From Zarea fungicola (taxonomy: Eukaryota > Ascomycota > Sordariomycetes > Hypocreales > Cordycipitaceae): a stretch of DNA of 64,000 nt. The position numbers were made by a program, and so were the translations under genes. Where the stretch lies: contig FWCC01000005.1 of NCBI GenBank assembly GCA_900169235.1, positions 1-64,000 on the forward strand. The letters are read 5' to 3'. This document shows, in pieces, positions 1 through 10,760 of this stretch. Within the stretch, counting starts at the first letter, position 1. Every line of letters begins with the position of its first letter. The notes beneath the pieces are model-generated. The model saw nothing but the letters and a program-made list of their open reading frames with translations. It was not told where the DNA came from and made no database searches.

Positions 1-1559
1 CCAGACCATTCCGATCACTGGGGTAACGGAGCCCCCATTGAATCCCGTGCATAACCGTGCACACAAGTTCCCTGCACCTTTCACTGGGAGGCATGCAACT
101 GTGCCGGGTCGGCCCTATGATTTTTAGTAACCAATAATTAGAAAGCCAACTGAACGCTTACAGCGAAGGGGCATGCAGTTCTCGCGCATTCATCAGCGGC
201 GGCACAAATGCGGTCTTGTTCTGAATTTAACCCGCAATGAATGGGATTGGCGCCGGCCAATGCCACAACGGAAAGAATTCCGACGAGCAACTTGTTATTC
301 AGCATCTTCGTCTGGGATGTGGAAGAGAAGTATATTTGGAATGGTGATGTTTTCTTGGTGAGTTTACATCCATCAGTGAGCTAGATTTGGTCTCATACAT
401 ATATACTTGTTTTTCTCAATACCTACTCCCCACTGTACATACATTTCGCCTGGCTCATGATTACATACTTTGCCGAGGATTATTTCTATGGCATGTGAGA
501 AACACATTTTGCTGATAGTGGGAACAGTTGATACTAGTTGTGATATTCTTGATTTCTATGGGGCAATGTCAGAGTACATTTGCTGTTCCAGGCTCTGACA
601 AAACAAATTTAACTGACCAATCAAGACACGTAAAGAGGGAACCATGCGGAGAATTAAGTATTCCTACAGATCGGGCGCGGAAGATTGGCCACATTCTAGC
701 CCTATTTTGCCACATAAAGCAGCGAATAACGTAAGTAAGCAACAACGAAACTTGTCAAATAGGTTAACAACAAGTCCGTGGACATAAATTCGACACAATA
801 GGCTTGTAGAATCCTAAATCCGCAATATAATGGTCCGTATTTCATGCCCCTCTCATTTTAGTCACCGTTTCTCTCAAAATGATTGGCGACAATAATTGAG
901 AGGTAGACGACATCAAGTAAGTCTTACATAAGATGGCAACGTTGAAGGCTCAATATTTGACGGGCTGGTTGCCGTAATGAATTGGCAGTGTAAATAGTGA
1001 CAAGAGCATACGAAGTGACTGGATTTCTCTAAAAATAAAACAAACAAACCAGCACGAGGCTGTCGACCGCTCGGAAAGAGATAAAGTCCACTGACAAACC
1101 AACAAAATATAGAACTCTACCGGAATCACTACCAATACCTCAAAGAACTATAGATGCCCATATAATGAGGTGGATAAATAACTCAGCGTAGCAGTACGGG
1201 TAAGCCGGAGGAGTGAGGTATGTTGTGGGTTATTTCTACTGGGGTCGGAAATTTAGTATCTGTTTAGTTTCCTCTTTAGAAGCTTTGTAGATATGGCTAG
1301 AACTGTAAATTTATGTCCAAAGTGGAGATATATGCAAACTTGACTTTACTCCGCTTTATTGTATTTTTAATTTATTTTTCTATGCATTATTTAATTCTTG
1401 CAAAGAGTCAGCATAGTATATTATCTATTATCTGAATATGGTAAATAAAGAAAAACCATTTAAGCCCAGTGAAGTTCCTCGTTTCGATCAACTCTTGTTA
1501 TCTATATCACACCTCAATACTCGATAAACCTTTTACAAAACAAAGCTCCACGTTTCAAT
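1..1559. other. AT-rich stretch without a supportable gene
   Basis: Only short open frames (about 60-70 codons) occur, on both strands, with no splice continuation, domain or signal peptide that I recognise. The last 250 bases are strongly AT-rich and are the likely promoter of the secreted-protein gene that starts at 1560. Confidence 0.6.
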
Positions 1560-2204
1560 ATGCGTCTCTCTCGCGTCTTTCAAATTGCCTCCGCGATCTT
1601 GGCAGGTTCGCCTGGAGAGGCAGCCTTTGTCAGTACTAATGGCAACAGATTAGCTGTTGTAGTTGGCACCTTGTTCAATCAGCAAACTTTGAATGCCTTA
1701 CGCGATGCCGGGGTTACGAACATCCCAATAGACCTCGCTGGCGCAGTTAACGACAACCTTCAAGGGACCTTTGGCGGCGGGCCCTTTGGTGCCGGCATCC
1801 TGATTGGAGTGAGATATACTCAGCAGGCCTTGACCTCAGGGGCACAAGGCTACTTCTCAATTACTTGGCTGTTTCCTAGCCCTGGGGACGCTGCCAGAGC
1901 CTTGACTGCTGTTAGCAATTATGTCAGGACGACATATAAGCGTGATGAAGACAACTTTGATCTGATTGACGCGGTGAACCTGACTACTACCGTTGACATG
2001 GCTTCAGTTCCGCCCTCAATCTTCGCGACAGAACAACCGCTGTCTGCTGGAAAGGGCTTACTGGCAAGGCAGTCTAACACCGTCTGCCACAATCCCTCCG
2101 GATTCAGCTTCACCAACCGCGGCTTTAATAAGAATAATCCGTCCGCCAGCACCGACTTCAACCAATGCGAGTCTTGTCTTGGAGGTACACGAAATGGCTG
2201 TTAA
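1560..2204 (+). CDS. Putative secreted protein with a cysteine-bearing C-terminal tail
   Basis: Single-exon frame of 214 residues opening with ATG. Residues 1-21 (MRLSRVFQIASAILAGSPGEA) look like a short signal peptide, with an Ala-rich cleavage region before AF. The body (about 30-130) alternates hydrophobic and Gly-rich stretches (GGGPFGAGILIG) and shows no enzyme motif I recognise. The last 40 residues hold all four cysteines, ending CESCLGGTRNGC, after a possible processing site at LLARQ. I do not recognise the family. The combination of a probable signal peptide, modest size and a terminal cysteine cluster suggests an extracellular protein, perhaps an effector-like one. It stands alone: the nearest gene is about 3 kb downstream. 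The start is the first ATG in frame, and the region before it is AT-rich and promoter-like. Confidence 0.65.
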   Translation: MRLSRVFQIASAILAGSPGEAAFVSTNGNRLAVVVGTLFNQQTLNALRDAGVTNIPIDLAGAVNDNLQGTFGGGPFGAGILIGVRYTQQALTSGAQGYFSITWLFPSPGDAARALTAVSNYVRTTYKRDEDNFDLIDAVNLTTTVDMASVPPSIFATEQPLSAGKGLLARQSNTVCHNPSGFSFTNRGFNKNNPSASTDFNQCESCLGGTRNGC

Positions 2205-5200
2205 ACAAATGGTCGAGGTTAGGCGGATCATCTTCTGGATCGAATCTATTGTCTTTCTAAAGTATTTCTCTGAACTATTGTCTTTGGCATTTCGCTTTTA
2301 AAGCCTACTTCCAACGCTATTGATATATGGTCATGTTAGCAACGAGGAATAGAGAATTATCATTTTGGTTCGTTGTAGGATGGGAAAGGAAATTATTCAC
2401 GGTATCAATTCAATCAGCCATTTTCCCTCTAAGCTCTATTTACCAGTGATGAAAAATCTATGTTATATGCTATATGCCAGAGTTATGGAACTACACTTGT
2501 ATCTTTAGAATCTTTCGCCTCGTTCCACATTGTGTCTCTCACGCCTTGGAAAGCACGAGTCAACGCTGGAATGCTCAAAAACCATTTCTGATAGAGATAG
2601 AACTAGGTGACCATCAAAAGAAAGTACGAGTTCGCGATATTCGGTAGCTATTAATATCTTCGGTTTTAAGATGGCTAGGTCAACGAGAGGCGCAGCTAGG
2701 CTTTCTGTCTACACGCGTGTGGACTAATTAATTCATGTGGAATTCTTCATACCTCCAATTCCATATTCATACGGGAAACTCGTATTCCGTACGCATGGAA
2801 TATGGATGCCATGTACTGTAATATTGTTTGTCCTTTCGTCGACACTATACTACAGACAACCGACTTGACACTCGCTGGCCGAGAATGAACGAACCCAGGA
2901 GACTGCATTACGATATAATTATACCACACAGCAGTCGATCACCGACAACTTTCCTTTGTTTTCTTGGCGGAGCAGAAATCATGAGATGATGGGCTGGGAT
3001 ACGTCATGGGTGGAAGATCCATGGAGTACACCTAGGCGGTAACCGCGCCGTCGGCGTTGCACGGGTGGCCACCGAAGCCAAAGCTGCAGCAGCGGCGAAT
3101 GCGTCGCCGGCAGCTTCAGGCAATGCGATCAAACCAATGAAAGGATTGCCTGGACTTGGTAATCTTGAAAACTTTCCACATTCTCTTTGGGTTGGAGCGA
3201 CGTCGTCGACAAGTCCATACGGCCAGAACCCCAGAGATGGCGAAACGACTGCGAGACGGCAGAACGGGACACGGAATAAGAATGACAAAGAGGATGAGGA
3301 GGAAACATGGGGAGCCGGGATGATTGCAAACGTCAGAATATCTGGGCGAACCAGAACGGTAATGGCGAATCTCTCCGTCTCCTCTTCCAAGCGTCTTGAT
3401 GAAGGCCGCCATGCTGACGAAGCCGGGCCAGATTGCGCCTTGCGGCCTTATAGAAAGTGCACATAATGCCGAACCAGATCTGCATAAACGCGCAGCTTGG
3501 CCCGGCCGTCGGCGCCACCGTTTTTGCGCGCATTGCTCGGAAACCTGCCGATCATCGATGGACCAGCGCCCGAGATAATTGCAAATATTCATGAGCAGGC
3601 AAAGTTTCAAGATTTTTGAAAATACGTGGCATGCTTGGCATGGAAGATTTCCCAACCGTCCGGAGAGAGGCACACTACCATTCGTACCGATCGAAGGGAT
3701 CAAATTTCGGCACCGAGGCTCCTCACCGATTTTAGAAGATTCTAGTGAATCAATTGAGTCAAGAGAAATGAATTGGAACACACAATTTTGATAGCTTCCC
3801 GCGGCAAAGAAGGGAAGGCATCCATTGCCTCCCTCTCCACCACCACCAGCCGCATATATTAGCCCTCATTTTAACTAGTTACATCCACTCTGCAACTGCG
3901 CTATATAGCCAGGCACCAGTTTAATAGTTACACCGTTGCGTTGCACGATCTTCTCCGCAAAGGCGGTGCAATGCTCCACTGCAGAAGGCTAATTACAACC
4001 AGGCTCGGCAGGGCTGGGCTGAAGGCAGTGGAATTGAGGACACCTCGTTTAGTTGCGATCCTAAAGCCTCATTTTAGGCCTACTAACTTGGTCCATTCAG
4101 AACAATACTGTGTTTTGCGCCTGCGTTGCACGTTGCCTTCCTGGCCACTGGTTACCTTGGCTGGCCGGCCGGCTGGATTAAGTATAAATCAGTAGGATTC
4201 GGCAGCATGGTTATCTTCTTGTGTAGCAGACTTTTGAGCCATTAATGCTACATCTGCACCCATTTAATAAGCACCGCATGCTGCCGCAACGCCCCGAGCG
4301 TGGGAGGACGCCGGGCACCTCGACCTCAAGCCTTCCACTGAGGCCGCGTAACCCCCATTGTTTGTTTTTTTTTCAGTGCCCCGCGTAGACCTTGGAGTTC
4401 CCAATTAATGCGTAATGTAGGGCCGGACATTCGGTTTCATGGTTTGCCTATGGAGCTTTGCTGCGTGCACGACGCACTTCTCCACTGCTTACACTTTTTA
4501 TACTTAGTCATGGTACCTTTTCTAGCTCCACCGGGCGTACGCAGGTAAAATGGTTTGGGTGAAGCTTAAGAGTTATGAGCTCCATGCACTTGCTCAACAC
4601 CGTTCCACACCTCGTCCCATTGCGCCTCCACGGCACTGATGGGGTCGGAATGATATCCGGCAACAAGATTTTTTTGCAGTGAAACGAAGCGTGCGCCGCC
4701 CGCATTTGCCAAGCAAAGTCCGTCATCTTAGACGGCACCGTCTTCTAGGCATCGGCAATATGTTTGGCGAGCCATGTCCAAACAGGCTAGTTGCAGTACT
4801 AAGGTCTCGTTTCGACCAATGGCATTTTGCCCCCTTACATTTCAAACACCTCATGACATTATTGCCTTTACAACTGGTATTGAAGCATTTGCAAATGTCT
4901 TTTACGGTACGTGGGCTTACCCCTCTAAAATTACGGTGCTGGATACATTTGAGGATAAGATGAATGGTCTTTCCTCTACTGTGACCCCTGTTCCAATTTA
5001 GCTACAGCAGCTTCTAATGATTCCATGCCAACGACCCACAACCTTCAAATTATAAGCCTCCTTAACCCTTGTCAAGTGCCTGAATCTGTGAGCCAAAATC
5101 TCTCGATTTTGAAGTGCGCGTTGCTTGTGGAGAACTGGGTGGGCTTTTGTCAGCTTCTTTTGAGGTTCTAGAGCTTGATCGAGGAAGAGCCGCCCGGCAA

Positions 5201-5400
5201 CTGTCTTTGCAACGTATAAGCAGAGATTATGGAACTTGGTCGTCTTTCTTTCTTCAATATGGCGTGTTTGTATAGATATATATATCACTATTGCCTCTCC
5301 TCGGTGAATGGAATTATTGGACCTTCACAGCTCTCAACCGGAACGTTCTTCTCGGATCGACCTCTCCCTGTCCATAATGATTTTTATCACAAAGTATATC
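2205..5400. other. Gene-poor 3.2 kb stretch with possible decayed coding remnants
   Basis: No intact gene is supportable. Around 3000-3560 base composition becomes more GC-rich, and several minus-strand frames overlap without resolving into one exon chain. Around 4500-5290 there are scattered short frames on both strands. These could be relics of genes or transposable elements, but I cannot name a family. The remainder is AT-rich and holds nothing recognisable. Confidence 0.45.
3004..3560 (-). pseudogene. Possible decayed gene in a GC-richer island (tentative)
   Basis: Three minus-strand frames overlap within about 550 bases (frame ends near 3004, 3116 and 3333), each protein-like for part of its length. 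One contains the string QIWFGIMCTFYKAARRNLAR and another a hydrophobic stretch CFLLILFVILIPC that resembles a membrane segment. None begins with a convincing ATG, and I could not find splice sites that join them. The composition contrasts with the AT-rich flanks, which fits a relic of a coding sequence. The alternative is a chance effect of GC-rich DNA keeping stops rare. I do not recognise a family. Confidence 0.2.
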
Positions 5401-6429
5401 ATGAACCCTTCTTTCCTTCTTTTATTGGCTAGACTGGCCATTGGTTCACCGCAATCCGGATCGGGCGCGGGCGCGGACCACCCGTATATCCCGTCTAACC
5501 CAGATGAATTCAAGAGCTTTACGCAAGGGGAGAACACTACTATTCTTCAAGCAGACATAGTTCATCAAAACATTCTCCTTGCCATGGATGATAAGTACAT
5601 CTTGCATTCGGACAACTTGCGCGACTATTTTGTCAACAACGATGGCGCCAATCACACAGTTTATGTCAATGATACCCGCGTATTTATTGACATGAGTTCG
5701 GTTAAGCTAGTAACAGATAAGAAGCGACAGTACTCACAGTAAGCGTCTTTGCTTTAATTTATTTGGATTTTTACTGAACGGAGAGCTTAATGCAACTAAC
5801 CCTTCTGGTGCATTTAGGCCCTGCTACGGATATGAGGCTTATTGGGCACCTCAGATTCAGCACTGGTGGGATTCATGGACTCCAGCATCTTCCTGTTTAT
5901 ATACAGGAAAGAGTCCATCCGGTGGTACTTATAATCTTGGATGGTCACACACCAAATCCATCTCCACGAACGCAGGGTAATGTTTCTAGAGCGTCAGATG
6001 CCAGATTGAACAATTCTTCTAATACTTTTACGGCAGGCTGAGTTTGACTATTATCAAGGACATACTTACCGTCACTGCTGGTATTGACGTGACAGAGTCA
6101 TGGACTCATTCTGGTTCAAGTAAGTATTATGCTCACCCTTTTCTAGATCTATACTTGGATGAACATGAAATAGATAAATATATTTAAATATACTAATGGC
6201 ACATTCTCTAGTCACATGTACGATTCCTGGCCGAAGTGTCGGTCAGATTTGGCTCCAGAATTTCTTGGTATGGGGCTGGATGTGGTCCAAGTCCTGTTTC
6301 AACTGTAGTCATGGAGGCTACTGTAACAATGAACGGGCTAGAGGAGGAGCTCTAGCCCCAGCAAAGAGCGCCGATGCTGGCGGCGCTAATTATGGATGCA
6401 GCATTGGATATGACAAAGTTCGTTGCTGA
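5401..6429 (+). CDS. Secreted Trp- and Cys-containing protein of unknown function (4 exons)
   Basis: Predicted exons 5401-5738, 5818-5976, 6037-6119 and 6212-6429 encode 265 residues. All three introns are GT-AG (79, 60 and 92 nt), and the last has a TACTAAT branch site at 6191. The ATG at 5401 is chosen over upstream in-frame ATGs (5308, 5377) because it opens directly into a signal peptide (MNPSFLLLLARLAIGSP) and has A at -3. The mature part has a Trp-rich stretch (YWAPQIQHWWDSW) near the middle, then an amphipathic segment (LSLTIIKDILTVTAGIDVTE) and a cysteine-containing C-terminus (KSCFNCSHGGYC, ending in Cys). The middle recalls a type of fungal secreted protein with a G-L-S/T-rich hydrophobic core followed by a V-T-E motif, some of which are called effector-like. 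I cannot assign a named family, and no catalytic motif is visible. Confidence 0.7.
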
Positions 6430-7233
6430 TCCTGAGCTATTTACAGTATGGTACACATCTAGAAGCGAGAGAGGCTTTTTTTATTCCTTCTCCGGGCTCC
6501 GCGGGTTTTTTTCCCTCTCTCGATATATAGATGACTAATGTAAGATTTGCTTTAATTTTTAACGTCTCCTTACATATCCATTTTTCTTCGCCTTTTCTCT
6601 TGGCCTCGGTTGTAGGGTCTCCTGTCTAGAAAGCTCTTGAGAAATAATCCCAACAGAATTTGTCGTCATTCTCTTCGCTTTTTGTTTTCCTTGACTGACT
6701 GGATAAATGTAGGATAATCCCTTCCTTCATTATCGCCACTCCCAGCCTTTTGATTGGGGTTGTAAAGTGTACCATGTCTTTTCTTTGGATGCTTTATGTT
6801 GAGTAAGCAGTAATTCGTTCAGGCTACAGACAAAAGCTGCTTAATACGTAGTGAACCCATGTTTTCATTACATAAATCCCATTTTAGGATCCTATCGGTA
6901 ATGAGCTACAACACAACACTTTGCGGTGCGATTCGTTGTCAGTTGACAGACAGGGCTGGGCTGGGCGATAGCCCGGACCACCACAAGCAAGATTCGAGCT
7001 CCGTGCCTCCGAATAGAAACATCAAAGGTCAATGACCTCGATGCGGATCCCGGATGCAGCATTCCTTCCGATATGGGACAACGGTGCAACTGTTATCCCG
7101 CAGAGCTTTCAGAAGTTTGCCTGTCTTAAATTTGGCGCAGAAGGTAAAGTAAGTTAGTACAGGTATAAGCCAAAGCCTCAGCAACGCCAAACCACGGAGC
7201 GAGCCTCGCTTCATCATAAAATCCCCATACACA
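6430..7233. other. Intergenic, nothing recognised
   Basis: About 0.8 kb between the secreted-protein gene and the small remnant at 7234. T-rich tracts follow the stop codon. No coding, RNA or repeat feature could be supported. Confidence 0.6.
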
Positions 7234-7631
7234 ATGCTTCAGCATCAATTAGACTTAACTACAGTCTTCTTTGAGCCCGCGCTACTATCTAGGGCACTTG
7301 TAGACATATACGACCAAGAGTATCAGGATACTGACATTTACATGATTGTATTCCGGTCGCAACTCAAGACCAGTGTTGATGATAGTCGCTTAGGTGACCT
7401 CGATATACCAGCTCACCGCGAGGCCATCGAAGGCTGCGGATTTCACAGGTATTTTGCAAACTTCTAGTTTCTTGCTCCTTACGTCTCAATTCTGGTTCGC
7501 GTCAAGCTAATTATTGCAGGCTCTGGTATGGCGAACCGGAATCGAGTCTGCGCAACTTGTCGATAGATCCTGGTGGCACTACCCTAGATCTTAAAGAATT
7601 TTGTAACGAAGTTACAAGTTATAAGCTATAG
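7234..7631 (+). pseudogene. Truncated UPF0643-like remnant (2 predicted exons)
   Basis: Exons 7234-7448 and 7520-7631, joined over a 71-nt GT-AG intron, give 108 residues from an ATG. The middle of the product (VFRSQLKTSVDDSRLGDLD, then a P-A-H-x-E-A element, a W-Y-G-E-P element and R-N-L) resembles the core of the fungal UPF0643 family as I remember it, in which an LG-x-LD-x-x-AH-x-EA stretch is followed by YW-x-G-x-PD-x-x-GRNLA. The family is clearly longer. Here the similarity stops after RNLS and the frame ends soon afterwards, so the N-terminal and C-terminal parts are missing. I read it as a broken copy, although a short divergent gene is possible. Identification rests on recollection of a motif pattern, so confidence is low. 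Confidence 0.35.
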
Positions 7632-10600
7632 TTGTCTGTCTAATTGATGCTCGAATAGTATCAATGCCAATCTTTTGCTAGTTGGCGTAGCAGTTATAGA
7701 CAGTTGTAACAAATTTTATATTATTTGCAGTCTGATGAGCTTGTGGCGAGCCATAATTGGCGTTGATATTTTTCAAGAAGAGAATTCCTTGTCTGCGGTT
7801 GTTGATTTCTAGCCTGCAAGCGTTGCAATTTCTGTCGCGGAATCAATTTTCACAGGTACCTTTAAGTGTTGATACGATTATAACTACGTTGCGATGCACG
7901 CGGCCACGGTCTAACACCTGCTTCTCTCAGACTAGTGTGCAAGTTATAACTTGATGATATATGGAGTCTAGCTACAGCTCGGGGAGGAATTCCTTCTCTA
8001 CATACAGGAAACAAAAGCAAACAATAAACAGGAAATCTATTAACAGCCACTGTCAGGACCTGAATTTCTCGTATCCAGGGCAGGCTACCATGGATACGTG
8101 GCTTGACAAACAAGTCAACAGTCACAAAATTTAGGAAAACTACAGCTGGTAGGTTCAAATTCCGGCAAGGCTTTGCCACAGTTGGCTGGAAGAGTTGGTA
8201 GCATGATGAGCTGAATGCTGAGTACAACCCGGTCTCTCGGTCTCTCCAGTGCCCTGTTCCCGCATTGTTGTACATTAACTGCCAGATGGGGTATAGTTTG
8301 AGTCGAACGTGTTCCGGGATCTTTTCCAATCATCTGACTCACTCTGGCAATACTCTACTGGTTTGTACCCACAAAATTTATATTTACCTTTCCTTCTCCT
8401 AAGAAATAGGTGTTGATAGGCAGAAAAGTTACCTATGCAGGAATAGCCGTACACCTACGAGGGTGGACCAGTAAAATTTACCCATCCGTCCAGTAACTAA
8501 TGCTCTCTTGGAAAAGATGAACGCCGCGGAACGCGCGCGCAAACTCCGAGACACTAGGGCCGCCAAAGATCAGCCAGCACCTGGCCCATTTTACCGAGAC
8601 ATTTTCAAACTGTTAACTAGTTCAAGGTTAAACGGGAGGTAACTTTTCGATTGATTTGTTTACAAATTAGCTTCCTATTGCGTTGGAATATGTGCCTAGC
8701 CCCTATAGTCACCGCCTCGTGTGTTCTAGCTTGAATTAGGACTCGTCCATGCCGATCCCACAAGACATTGTACATATTTCGTCAGCTGTCCAACTCCGCT
8801 GATCCACTGACTGGTGGCGCTGCCTCACAGCGAGACAATGGCAGCAGGGGACGTCTTTGACTACTCATCCCGCTGGTATGCGACCCCTATAAAACTGCGT
8901 TTTAAGCTGCGCCTTCGGATAGTTATAGAATGAAAGCAATTATCCGCCCACAACCCTTTCCCCAGACTATTTGGCCCGTCGGTTGGGATGGCACCGTCGA
9001 CCAACCTTGCGTACTTCGACGGGATATTTCGTAGCGCGCGGCTTAAGGCCCGCCTTGGCAGGAGCTAATTCAAAAGGGATTAGAGAATTCCGATAATCCT
9101 GCCGGTGGCTATACTTCTGTTTCAGCTGACGAGGCAGCTGTGGGAAAGACGAGATCAATAGTATTTGTCAGTATCTGCATCCCTTGGATTTGATGCAGCT
9201 GCACCGTCAATCACCTCGTGCTCGGTGCAGATTCCGGGGTGCAGACGCCAAGCCCATATCTCGATTGACTTATACCACCACCCAGACAGACAGATTACTT
9301 TGGGCTACCTGTACTGCGTACTGCGTACTGCGACTTACAACCGCTTGGAAACTGTATTCTCAAGTAATGGCAACGGTTTCGAGCACAAAAGACTATGATA
9401 ATTGCCGAAACAGCCGAGTCCAGTATCTCTCTGCCTTGGACAACGATGAAATCGGCCCACATTTAGCCTGCCCTGTTGTCTGACTCCCTGATAACTAGAC
9501 TTTAGCCACATTCGTCTGTGCACTGGACTCTTGGCGTTGGCCGGCGCCGAAAGATCAGGCAGCGCCTGGGCGGCTCCATCAAAAGCTGATCAATCAAGGA
9601 AGGTAGATGATACCCAGTACTTGTGAGTTCTCTACTGCCATGGAGAAGGAAATGAAGCCACAACCAATATACATGTCTCGTGGCAGGAGCACATTAATGC
9701 CTCTATGCTAACAGGAGGCAGCAAGGTGGAATCACGGCGGATTCAATTGTTGCTCCAATTGAAGGAAGGGGAGTCTATAACCTTGTGCAGCTAAGCCCAG
9801 ATTGCATTAAACAATTCATTATGCTTCTATATTATTTCCTGCATAGATGTGGAATTGGTGAAAGTCCATTGGAGGGAATAAATCTCCACCGTCATCCACC
9901 AATGGCGTCTAATGCTGAACTTCCCCAGCCAAGTTTCAGCCCGTTTCCCCCGCCAACCCCAGACTGCACGGACCTAAATGCCGGGGTCGGCAGTTAGCTG
10001 AGTTCCTATTTCTCCTTACTTTCCCGTAGAGTATCTACAGAATCTGCGGAGCGGCTAGCTGGCGAAGAAACTAAGCAGATACGGTTATGTGATGCTTACT
10101 TCGCCGGTCGTCATCGGTGCTTTAGCCGGCGATCAACTGTAACGAACTGTGAGCGACGAACGCTGGTTCGCACCAGATGATAGACAGTCATATTTGAGAT
10201 CTGGTATAACTTGTTTAGATATTGCGACATTCGAACAAAATTCGTACTGTGAACCCGCTGTCTCTGTGTTTCAAGCCTTTCATTCACATCAATCTCATCC
10301 AGTCCCGGTTGGCGATCGATACGAGCAGCCAAGGCCATACATTCCCGCTAGTACCTTGTCTTGTGGCACAGGGGCTTGAGAGATAGCAGGGTAATGATGT
10401 GGATACCAACGGCATTACTGATCAATTTTGGCTAGTTCTGGACCTTTCTGGGCTGCCTCCGCCAAGCAATACTGCCCTGACGCACGGCCGAAGACCGCCA
10501 TAATGCGGATTTGGTGTGGACCACTAGCCGTGATAGAGGCTTTCGATCTGTCTGTTAGGCCTATTCTGTCGATATGACTTTCACAATATTTGGGCATAAG

Positions 10601-10760
10601 TGAGGACTTATGCCGGGGTTTGCCGATCCTGCGTGGAATACAATCGTTGAAATACCAGTATATAAGAGCTGGCCAGAGACCGAATTGTCGAATGCCTCAT
10701 CTTCACCACAGCCAGTCTCACAACACCCACAGACAAAACTTCACTGCAACAACAGAGACA
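7632..10760. other. 3.1 kb gene-free stretch
   Basis: No exon chain is supportable. The longest frame (minus strand, ending near 7862, about 155 codons) begins with TTG rather than ATG and has no recognisable domain. A short ATG frame at 8518 is basic and Ala-rich but stops after about 41 codons. A small tandem repeat with unit GTACTGC occurs three times near 9308-9330. The final 150 bases are the chitosanase promoter. Confidence 0.5.
10659..10665 (+). promoter_or_regulatory. TATA box of the chitosanase gene
   Basis: TATATAA about 96 bases before the ATG at 10761, followed by a CA-rich leader (cacaacacccacagac). Position and composition fit a fungal core promoter. Transcription start was not determined. 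Confidence 0.5.

Noticed and set aside
3116..3781. Minus-strand frame of 221 codons
   Set aside because: Mixed composition with Arg-rich runs and a competing frame over the same bases; kept only as a tentative relic.
7862..8329. Minus-strand frame of 155 codons
   Set aside because: Begins with TTG, no recognisable domain or splice partner.
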